A DNA stretch of 64,000 nucleotides from Isoperla grammatica (taxonomy: Eukaryota; Arthropoda; Insecta; Plecoptera; Perlodidae): the NCBI GenBank assembly GCA_945910005.1, contig OX246749.1, positions 18,943,809 to 19,007,808 on the forward strand, given 5' to 3'. Of this stretch, positions 43,301-52,329 are shown in pieces. The notes beneath the pieces were generated by a model. It saw nothing but the letters and a program-made list of their open reading frames with translations. It searched no databases and was not told the origin of the DNA. How positions within the stretch are numbered: position 1 is the stretch's first letter; each line of letters begins with the position of its first letter. The position numbers and the translations under genes were made by a program.

Positions 43301-43412
43301 TGAGTAGGTAGGTAAAAAATGCCCCTAAAAAAGCGGCTGTGATGAAGGTTATTGAAAGCCTGGTGACAGTTGAATAGCATTACTGCCCTGGTCAAACTGC
43401 ATCAAGGCAGTA
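43015..43412. repeat. Two ~199-bp tandem copies within transposase remains
   Basis: Units 43015-43213 and 43214-43412, starting TCATATACTTATTGACAAAC, differ at only a few positions. They contain both the end of the Mutator-like piece and the start of the next fragment, so the duplication occurred after these had been joined. Confidence 0.9.
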
Positions 43413-43925
43413 CCTCCTAACTGGATTAAATATTTCTTAATTGTGGCGTGCGTACAACCGTGAGGCACAGTTTGAACTGAAAATAAAAATAAGTTTCTTT
43501 AGAAAGGTGTTTAATGTCAACTACAATATTGGATTTGCATCGCCAGTGACCGATGCATGCTCAACATGCGTTTCTCTGGGTGAACAAATCAAACAAGAAA
43601 AGGATGATGGCAAGAAAAGTAGGTTGATGATGGAGAAACGAGACCAGATAGAGTTGCCCATGATCATACTGTTACGCATCTCAGAGCTATACAATACAAT
43701 CCAAATGGGACAATAAACGTTAAGTTAAACTATGATGATGATTGGGAAGACCTGCCGAGAAGGCCTAAGCAGATTAGTAACGGAGTAGTGTTCCCACGTT
43801 TGTACAATGGTCAATTGATAATCCCTAATCGTAAATGGGAGCACCTTCAACAACTAAAAAGTGTTATGCCAGTGCATTGTAGAGACTTAAGCCGCGTCCA
43901 GAACGATTACTAAGACTACGTTTAA
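43320..43925 (+). pseudogene. Unclassified transposase-like fragment (HYC / NIGF-SP-TD-C-C type)
   Basis: The frame reads KKAAVMKVIESLVTVE, HYCPGQTASRQYLLTGLNIS, LWRAYNREAQFELKIKISFF, RKVFNVNYNIGFASPVTDAC, STC, and after a deletion RAIQYNPNGTINVKLNYDDD, WEDLPRRPKQI and MPVHCRDF. This is the start and the end of the same uncharacterised family as 22945-23208; the catalytic centre is missing between about 43640 and 43660. Confidence 0.5.
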
Positions 43926-44064
43926 GACTAACGATTTACCCGATACCAACAATTATTGTAAGTAGGCCTTTGCCTAGATGTAGGCCTAAGCTAGGCGCAG
44001 ACTTGAGAAAAATTGTAGCGTGTAGCGACATAGGTGAAGATTAACATCTTATTTTTGTTTCCAG
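43926..44064. other. Spacer with TAGGCCT motifs
   Basis: Short spacer before the next acceptor (TTTCCAG at 44058-44064). Confidence 0.4.
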
Positions 44065-44760
44065 ATTCCACCAATATTCAAATACCGGTGGCATCAATCG
44101 ACTTAAATGCGGAGTCGATGATGGTGGTATTTGTGCCAGCGGGGTCCAAAGAGCAGTATCAATTGCTATTGGAAATTGGTACAGGCCACGCAATTGAAGA
44201 CGCAGGCAGGTCTGATGAAGTGGGTTTAGGCGTAACAGTAGCCCTGCCCCAGGACTTATTGGGGAGAGGAAACTACCAAGCTTCAGATCGCCCTGTACCC
44301 AACGTACAGACAAAAAGTAATCGACCGCAAAATCAAAAGCCAAGAGAAGATGTGGCTGCCAATGTCAAATGAGCTCAACTACTCCCTTGCAATGCAAGAA
44401 CAAGTGGAAAACGCAGGAGCGGGGCTACAAAAATAAAGTAGACAATAACAATAAAGAGGGAAGAGGCAGAAAAAACTGTCCATATGAAACGTAAGCCCGA
44501 CTATTTATTAACCTATAACAACACCTACTTTAAACTTATAAGTTATTTTGACCTTCAAGCAATAGTAATGTAATTCTAAGTATTTTTGTATTTTCTTGTT
44601 CCAGACAGCTGACTGAAATTTTTGTAAAGCATTCCAACGTTTTCCCTGATGTAGAAATGGTGACTGGGCAGCCTATCACAAACTGTAGGTTGTTGCAGCA
44701 GAGTGGAACAGAGTAAGCAATTGCATTTTATGTATAACCTTGGTATTAGCACTATGTTAC

Positions 44761-44960
44761 ATGATGATGATTATTGGGCTTAACATCTCATATTTTGCAA
44801 CGTGGCTAATCGAGACAATTAGTGGGTGAAAGATAAAGTTGATGGTGATGGGGGTTGTTAAGAGGTAAAGGGCCAGTGGGAGGGCGTGGAGGAAAGGGGA
44901 AGGGGGAGGAAATGGGAGTGGGGAGGTTGTGGACTGCATTTCGTCTGACTTCTCCAAATG
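44761..44960 (+). mobile_element. Old, shortened SINE in intron 2 of the Myb-like gene
   Basis: Recognisable head (ATTATTGGGCTTAACATCTC) and tail segment (GTGGACTGCATTTCGTCTGA), with a deleted and diverged middle. It resembles the old copy at 8160-8472. Confidence 0.8.
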
Positions 44961-45099
44961 CACGTTTGGTAGATACCTAACAACGTAACTAATCTGTAGA
45001 CGATGGTTCAGATGGCGCTAATGTACTGCACTAATGTGTGCACCACCTTGTGGGGCCTCTAGGTACTACGTGAAGCGAGTTGCTTGCACTTCACTTATA

Positions 45100-45264
45100 G
45101 CGTATTCGATTGGGAGTGCGCACTGCGGTGCACTGGCTCAGACCACAGTGCGAGGGCGCACCGTTTTGCATTCAATTGGGATTTGCACCAACATAGTGCG
45201 GTGCGAGTGGAACGACGTAATTGCACAAACTGAGTGTGACTGACAGCAGGCCAATCGAATACGC
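45100..45264. mobile_element. Possible 165-bp MITE
   Basis: GCGTATTCGATTGG at 45100-45113 and its exact complement at 45251-45264 bound a sequence with further inner repeats (ATTCAATTGGGATTTGCACC). It lies in intron 2 of the Myb-like gene. Superfamily unknown. Confidence 0.4.
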
Positions 45265-46115
45265 CATTTGACCCCTAGGAGGCACTACAGAGAGTGTGGA
45301 GCCGCGGAGGTTCGAACTAACACTTGGGCTAGGAGCATTGACACATACCAGAAAAAGTATTAACTCCCCCTCCCCCTAAGTGTAACGGTAAAACAGGGTG
45401 GGCACTAGTTTTAGCAGCTTTCTTTGAAAAGTAAACACAGTGATGCCCCCCCCCAACCCCACATCCTACGTAAATCGCACAATAACCAAAGGCCGATCAC
45501 TTGCAACACGAATTATTTCGGTGGAAGTTGAGAGCTCGGACAGGCCTGGTGCATGGTACAGCGGGCGGGACATTTGAAGTTTTGCTAATGGTGCGAGTGA
45601 GAGCCACTCGCCAATAACAGTTTTTCACTCGCCAATGGCGAGTGGAATTGTCGATATGTAATGTATGTCATATATGTAAACCATCAAATGACGACAAATA
45701 AATAAACAATGTTTTATTTTTGTATTTTCAGACAAACAGACGAAGTTGGCACCCAGCCACAAACGTCCCAGGCAACGTCCCCAACTTTGTCTTCTAGTAA
45801 TGGTTGTGACAACCAAACACCTGCCAAGACGAAGATTACGGTGAAGCCAATGCGGGAGCAAGCTCGCAGTGTAGCTTCGGAAATGAAGATATTCCGTAGG
45901 GAGGTAGCAGAGATGCAAGAGGCCAGGGACAAGGAGGTACAAGTGAGGGAGAACAGAAGAGTGGACGCAATGGAGGAGAGGAACCGTCTACTAAAGCGGA
46001 CGAATGACTTCCTGGAGATGCTTGTTAAAGCTATTCATCCTAAGGGAGACTATACAAAGAATATATACTTTAGGTATAGGAGACTGTATGACAGCAGCGC
46101 TGTGAGCGTTCCTAC

Positions 46116-46942
46116 TCAGATGGCTGTGGGATGGCTTCACCTTACCCACGTGCAAATTGTGTTTGTTGGTATAATTGTGTGTTCGTAGACTGTCATTACA
46201 TCAGTCATTGACTCATTGTCTTACCTTGTTCTTTGGGTTCTTCATCTGATTGTTAATTTTAAGTGCAGAGTACTCTTATTAATTTAGTTTATTAAGGGGT
46301 AAATTTAATGTACATGATACCAAATACTATTAAGAATAGGATTTGGAGCACTTGACTGAAGTTCAGCTTATGTAAATTGAAATTGATAGCTCACAGCCCA
46401 ATGTACCTGTCATACGATGTCCCATGATATTGTTCAGTTTTCACTCTTGTGCCTAGTTTTTAATAGTTTTTCACCGCATTTCTAAACTATCTTGCCATGG
46501 ACAATTAATTGTGTTCATATATGTGGTATAGGTATACTTATACGTATTTAACTATATATCTACTTAATAATCGTTTTTCACCGCATTTCTAAATTATCTT
46601 GACATGGACAATTAATTGTGTTCATATATTATGTGGTATAGGTATACTTAAAACATATTTAACTGTATATCTACTACGATTAATAAGTTATTAAATTCTC
46701 CATTGACGGTGAACTAGTAGGTCAATATAAGGTAACTCGATCACTTTCAATGTTCCTCTATAATTAATAATGCGCACACAAATAATTGCCAATGGTTACT
46801 CTCTATAGGGCGATCCAAAGCTTCAAAAGAAGGCGTGACCGCCAGAGCGCTCCACCGTCGACAAAAGGTATTGCCGTGACGCTTGACAGTTCGAACGTGT
46901 TTAACGAAGGCTACAGTATCTGCATTACTTTGTTTTAATCAT
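46116..46942. repeat. Spacer with a ~108-bp tandem duplication (46466-46685)
   Basis: TTTTTCACCGCATTTCTAAA starts both copies (46466 and 46574); they differ by a few substitutions and a small insertion. No gene is seen in this stretch. Confidence 0.8.
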
Positions 46943-47075
46943 CATGGGGTTTAATTGTGTGTTCCTCAGTGTAACACAAAATGGATCAGAGGGAAAAAAG
47001 AAATCAAGTTACATTCTTTTCCTAAAAACATAAGTTTAAATACAGCATGGAGAATAAAAATAAGAAGTGGCAATT
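46943..47075 (+). pseudogene. THAP-like zinc finger exon
   Basis: The frame CVPQCNTKWIRGKKEIKLHS, FPKNISLNTAWRIKIRSGN matches the first half of a THAP domain (C-x2-4-C ... HxFPk ... W). ATG 46944 is one frame off, so a single-base shift lies near 46957. A donor-like GTACGT follows at about 47080. THAP domains begin P, Kolobok and related transposases and some host factors. No downstream exon was identified. Confidence 0.5.
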
Positions 47076-47547
47076 AGTACGTACCGACGAGCCATTCGCG
47101 AGTTTGCAGTTTGCACTTCACAGAAGAGAATTACAACTTCATTCATTTCAACACATATATAATGATTAATGTCAAGACAGCCAATGATTCTCAACAATAA
47201 TCATGATCATCGATGTAGGCTCCAGCATGAACAAGTCTTGATTGTAAGATGGGTACTGAGCACTGGTTGTTTATAAGTAGGTTACATGCAGCTCATCTGT
47301 TCTGTCCGTGTCTGTATTTGTTTTCGTTGCAACGGTCAACCCCAAACAACTTCCAAACATCGTCCTGGCTTAGGTTTGTGCTGACATACCGGTTCCTGCA
47401 GGACACATACAAGCAGCCTGCAATATTTCTTCGGTGTTGACGTGCAATTTTACTGTATACTCTTCCTTTTTCTTTGTTTGCGCGGCACACACTGATACAA
47501 AATAAAAATCTTTCTTAATTGTGGGGGTTAACCTTTTACTGAGCTCA
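47076..47547. other. Stretch without a recognised gene
   Basis: AT-rich; nothing recognised on either strand. Confidence 0.35.
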
Positions 47548-48039
47548 CGAATTTATTAAGAAATAGTGAACGCCCGTTTTTAAGACCGGCACCTGCACTT
47601 CTTTGTTCAAACCAGGTATGAATAAACAGAATGTTGACAAAATTATAATGTTTTTTGTCGAATATATTAGAGGCTTAAAACAAAGTTCGTCGGGGAACCT
47701 GTCGTTGGACCTGGCTGGAACAACTTGAACTTCGACCAACAATCTGTCAAGATTTTCACGGTTCCACACTTGTAGCCTGAAATGGAGTTTAAATAAATAT
47801 GTTTAACGTCTATTGCAAACTGTTGTAAACAATACTGTATTCCCCCAAATTAGTAAGTTGTATAACACAGGCCTTGCCGCTAGGCCTTCAAACACGGCCA
47901 TATAGTTTTCCTATCTATTCTTGTAAAAATATGTAAATGATAACCTTTCTACGAGAACTTCCTTCGTCCCAGAGGTTATAGCTCCTAGTTTTTTTAGTTC
48001 TTCTTTCAGCTGAACTACTGTACACTTCTTATAATCCAT
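47548..48039 (-). CDS. SAP-domain protein start, two exons
   Basis: On the minus strand ATG at 48039 starts MDYKKCTVVQLKEELKKLGA, ITSGTKEVLVER, a clear SAP DNA-binding motif. The exon ends at AAAG|GTTATC (47945), a weak but usable donor. The next exon begins at 47776 after a CAG acceptor and continues in frame as LQVWNRENLDRLLVEVQVV, ending at TAA about 47548. It resembles the broken SAP exon at 10561. The product is short and lacks a nuclease domain; the remainder may be lost or spliced differently. Confidence 0.5.
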
Positions 48040-48454
48040 TTTTTAAGACAATAATAACGACTCCTTACGGCAGGTACTACGCAGCCATGACCCGTGCGTG
48101 AAGGGTGATACCTTTTCTCGACGGCGCTGCACTCTAGCGGCAGAAAGTTTGAACAGTGCCCTATCACTCTCCTTCACAGCTTTACACCGAGGGGCTCAGA
48201 ACCGTGGCAGAGCTCAGCAGATCTACTATTCTATTTTTGTTACATTGCACCAAATATAATAATAAGAACCAACTAAATGTAAATTGTATTAGAACGTGTT
48301 ATTTTTTCAAGTGATGTTGTCGTAGTCAGTCTAAACTAGGAAGCCTCCATAATTTTATATTCCAAGGCCCACATAATATGGAATGTTTGTTTGGCTAAAT
48401 GGAACTATTTCCAATGTAGTGGGTCTATGGTTTCATTATTTTACTTAGTTCACA
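48040..48454. other. Stretch without a recognised gene
   Basis: Likely 5' flank of the SAP gene (minus strand) and 3' flank of the Harbinger transposase. Nothing specific is recognised. Confidence 0.35.
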
Positions 48455-48641
48455 GTTCCTGCATTATCAAATGTCTTTGCAACCACAATTGTCTTGCCAA
48501 GGAACTTTTCCACTGGTATTGAAATATCGTGAAGAGTTCTCGTACTTCCTTTGCATTGACTGAAGCATTGCGGTTAAACCCTGGTTGCAGATCTATTAGT
48601 TCATTCGAGCAAAGGCCAAGGTATATAGTGGCATCTTGCCG

Positions 48642-48871
48642 GATTGATTGATTAATGGGGCTTAACGTCTCATATTTTTGCAACAATGGCTAATCGAGAC
48701 GATCAGCAGGTGATAATGAAGATGAGAGAGATGATAATGAAGAATAAAGCCACATCCGAATCAGATCTATTGTACGTCGCGTGGGTCGTCATACGGGTAT
48801 CCAGCAAGGGAGGGCAGGGCCAAGTGGGAGGAGAAATATTCAATGGGACAGTGGGGGGGGGGTCTCTTTTT
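48642..48871 (+). mobile_element. SINE copy ending at a T5 run
   Basis: It begins ATTGATTGATTAATGGGG and stops at GGTCTCTTTTT, the same T-run at which the copy at 20069-20305 stops. No convincing duplication. Confidence 0.7.
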
Positions 48872-49251
48872 GTACCTTCCTGTCCTGTTTCTTTGTCCTT
48901 TTGTGTTTGTGTTTTCTGCAGAAAGTTACGTAAAGAACAGCAAGCCATAACTACGGTCTCAGTATTTTCTATACGTAGATTAATGGAAGTGTGGAAAATG
49001 CGAAATCTAGCAGCTAATATACCGAAAGCATTCTCAACAATCGGAGGAAACCCAAACGATAATTGTAGATACGCCTTTCATATGTCAGCTCCCTTTGGCA
49101 GTATGGTTTCATAAAATCTGTTTGTAAGGAAAATGCCTCATCTCCAACAAAAACATATGGAAGGGGAGTGGCATCGCAATGATCGTTGTCGTTTTCATTC
49201 TCACATGTACGCCTAGGGATTGCTGGTCGTGGAATGTTGAGTGAACCATTC

Positions 49252-49656
49252 TTCAGTAATGCATAGTGATTGATTAATGGGGCTTAACGTCTCATTGTTA
49301 TGCAACGATGGCACATCGAGACGATGAGCGGGTGATAATGAAGATGAGAAAGATGATCATGAAGAATAAAGCCACATCCGCATCAGATCCATTGTACGTC
49401 GCGTGAGTCGTCATACGGGAGTCCAGCAAGGGAGGGCAGGGCCAAGTGGGAGGAGAAATATTCAATGGGACAGTGGGGGGGAAAGGGGATTGGGGTTTGG
49501 ACTGCACTTCGTCTAGACTTCTCCTCGACCAGTCCGGCTTGGGTGGCCCTACTAGAAGCATACGCTTCCGCCGGCATAGCTCTCGGGATCAAAAAAGCAC
49601 GCAAACCTGCCCACCACGATAAGGTGGCAGTCCCTGGGCAGGTTCAGTAATGCATA
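49252..49656 (+). mobile_element. Full-length SINE with 14-bp duplication
   Basis: TTCAGTAATGCATA at 49252-49265 and 49643-49656 flanks a common-tail copy. The Harbinger frame continues across it. Confidence 0.95.
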
Positions 49657-49911
49657 AAATTATGTGTGGTCTAAGAACACTACCCCCTTAGACACTCGCC
49701 CATTAGTGCCAACGTCTGGAACAATGAATTCGTAGTTTGCATTTACAATGGCCATGAGCACTATACTGTGAGTGCCCTTAAAATTGCAGTAATAGGAGCC
49801 ACTTCCTTTGGGAGGTATGATGGATACATGTTTGCCATCTACAGCACCCAAGCAGATAGGAAAATTCCATTCCCTCTCAAATTTCTCAGCAATTGAAATC
49901 CAATCATAAGA

Positions 49912-50218
49912 TGTTTGCAGATTGATTGATTGATTAATGGGGCTTAACATCTCATATTTGTGCAACAATGGCTAATCGAGACGATGAGCGGGTGATAATG
50001 AAGATGACGATGAAGAATAAAGCCACATCCGAATCAGATCCATTGTACATCGCGTGGGTCGTCATACGGGAGTCGAGCAAGGGAGGGGCAGGGCCAAGTT
50101 GGAGGAGAAATCTTCAGTGGGACAATGAGGGATAGGGTCTCCTTTCGTCGCCTCTTACGACTAGCAGAGTCACTTTGGGCCTATTCTTCCCCGGGCCGAG
50201 ACGGGTCTTGTTTGCGGA
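49912..50218 (+). mobile_element. Core-tail SINE with short imperfect duplication
   Basis: The copy (about 49921-50206) has the GTCGCCTCTTACGAC core at 50147 and ends GGGCCGAGACGGG. The flanks TGTTTGCAGA and TGTTTGCGGA form a 10-bp duplication with one mismatch. Confidence 0.8.
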
Positions 50219-50260
50219 CTCTGGTACATTTTTAATTTCTAGGATGACACACAATCTCAG

Positions 50261-51586
50261 CGGTCAGGCAGTGCCAGCAGTTTTAGCAGTCAGGCCTGAA
50301 ATAAGGAGCCCACAAATATGGCTGTTAAAAGAAAACGGGGACAAGAAAAGGCCAACGAATTAATGACAGTGGCATGCCAACGGCTGGCTACTATACAATG
50401 ACTTTGGGCCTAAAATTCAGATCCAGATCTCGATCGAACTGGTTCTGATCTGGTTTCACGGTATCCGAAATCATTCCTAATTGCAACTCACCTAGTGACT
50501 TGTAAAGAGTTGCAATACAAAAATTATTATCAACATTTAATTTGATCAGTGAACCATTATTATTATTATTATGATGATGATGTAACGACTTGCCTCTTGC
50601 ATGTAACAAATTGCCCCATTATGGGCAAATTCGTTTTAGGTACCTAATATGTCAAAGTATAAGATAGCATGTTGCACTTTTGAAAATAGATCAGTGCCAA
50701 AGTTAAAAAAAGTCCAGAGTGTAAAATGTCACAACTAGCCCCAGTCTCCCCACAGCTGCAAAAACAATATGGCGATTCCATTAGAGGTCATTTATTTTTA
50801 AAGGATGTAAAGACAAACATGCCAATTAGTGGGACATCAGGAGGTTTATAAACAACACGTTGAAAATTATGAAGTTGGCCAAATCGACATCACATTGTAA
50901 CGGAACACCGATGTTGTGTCGCAATCTTGGCCGCTGTGACGTCACGTGGGGATATGAATACCGTAGGCGTAGAGTAGGCATAGGCCTAGACGTACGGTAG
51001 GCATAGGCTCTAGGGGTATGGACGGTACGATTTGAACTTTAGCCGGTGGGTCATTCCATGTCAAATCAACACAGCATAAAACCTCACCACTTCGGATTTT
51101 GATAAAATTTGGCACACAGCTTTGAAATGATATTAGCAATCCAAAAATGAAATTTTAGCTCTCTAGGTCAAGTAGTTTTTGATTAACAGCATGTCAAAAA
51201 CTGCCCATAAACCCAAATTTGGCTCCGGGCGCAACATCGGTAAATTATATAAATCCTGAACCGTTTGTCCTAAAAGGCCGTACTTGGTGTCATTTTAAAG
51301 CTGTTGAAAAGACCTTTCAAATGGCATTATAAAAAGCTTGATTTTGTGAATAACTTACTGAATTTCTACAATAGGGAACATTTGACCTTGGATATTTCAA
51401 AAAAACGTACCTTTAAATATTTTTAAAAAAAATTGAGATTTAAGTTAAAGTATTTACTAGGTGTGTGACAAATTTCATGTTGGGGGTGCAATGGGTTCAC
51501 ATTATAAAATTTATTTTAGATTGAAATGTGTAATACACTAGGATAATAAAATTGATATGGAATCCAATGGTTTTGAATTTCATGTA
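50261..51586. other. Stretch without a recognised gene
   Basis: It contains an interspersed-looking non-coding block from about 51040 (ATTTTGATAAAATTTGGCAC) to 51560, which may be repetitive, and a TAGGCATAGGCCTAGACG-type run near 50960-51020. No gene. Confidence 0.4.
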
Positions 51587-51993
51587 TTGCCAGGTAGGTG
51601 ATTGATTGATTAATGGGGCTTAACGTCTCATATTTATGCAACGATGGCTAATCGAGACGATGAGCGGGTGATAATGAAGATGAGAAAGGTGATAATGAAG
51701 AAAAAAGCCACTTCCGAATCAGATCCATTGTACGTCGCGTGAGTCGTCATACGGGAGTCCAGCAAGGGAGGGCAGGGCCAAGTGGGAGGAGAAATATTCA
51801 ATGGGACAGTGGGGGGGAAAGGGGATTGGGGTGTGGACTGCACTTCGTCTGACTTCTCCTCCTCGACCAGTCTGGCTTGGGTGGCCCTACCAGAAGCATA
51901 CGCTTCCGCCGGCATAGCTCTCGGGATCAACAAAGCACGCAAACCTGCCCACCACGATAAGGTGGCAGTCCCTGGGCAGGTTGCCAGGTAGGT
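51587..51993 (+). mobile_element. Full-length SINE with 13-bp duplication
   Basis: TTGCCAGGTAGGT at 51587-51599 and 51981-51993 flanks a near-consensus copy. Confidence 0.95.
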
Positions 51994-52329
51994 CTAGGTG
52001 AGGATTTCACCACATTGGTAAAGTACTGGAAATGTAGAAAACTACTTTATTGACAGATGCTATTTACCCTAGTTTCTACATCACTTAGGACACACATATT
52101 ACACCTACACAAATCACTGGAAGACATTGAAGTACAATAATACAGTACATGCAAACTACTTGCCATTGGCTGTTTTATTAGTGTGTTTGTATCATTCTTG
52201 ATTCTGTTAAGTAGTTTAATGTAATTTTACAAGTGTTTTGTGTTAGTATTATAGTATAATTGGAATTTAAAATCAAGGATGACCATGTGGTTTAAACATA
52301 ACCTATAAATAACATCTCCTTTGATCACA

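Larger units (their letters stand above)
44065..46115 (+). pseudogene. Myb/SANT-like (trihelix) DNA-binding protein gene, three exons
   Basis: Exon 1 (44065-44490) follows TTTCCAG; exon 2 (44605-44712) follows GTTCCAG and ends at GTAAGC; exon 3 starts at 45732 after TTTTCAG. The joins keep frame (CPYE-TQLTEIF; SGTE-QTDEVG). Exon 1 encodes YWGEETTKLQIALYPTYRQK, SQEKMW and QCKNKWKTQERGYKNKVD, a classic Myb_DNA-bind_4 domain; exon 3 encodes a basic segment and a coiled coil (FRREVAEMQEARDKEVQVRE). Exon 1 has shifts near 44230 and 44390. Such proteins accompany Harbinger transposases and bind transposon ends; a Harbinger transposase lies 2.3 kb away on the other strand. A host transcription-factor origin is possible. 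Confidence 0.65.
48455..50260 (-). pseudogene. Harbinger (PIF/ISL2EU-type) transposase interrupted by three SINEs
   Basis: Read on the minus strand: a segment ending PESANKTSYDW across the SINE at 49921-50206, then ISIAEKFEREWNFPICLGAV, DGKHVSIIPPKGSGSYYCNF, KGTHSIVLMAIVNANYEFIV (first catalytic D in GAVDGKH). After the SINE at 49266-49642 come LPYVFVGDEAFSLQTDFMKP (second D) and, after a shift, VENAFGILAARFRIFH (catalytic E). After the SINE at ~48642-48871 the end reads FNRNASVNAKEVRELFTIF, then YFNTSGKVPWQD. This is the DDE_Tnp_4 domain of Harbinger enzymes, which need a Myb-like partner to cut. All three SINEs entered from the + orientation. Confidence 0.8.
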
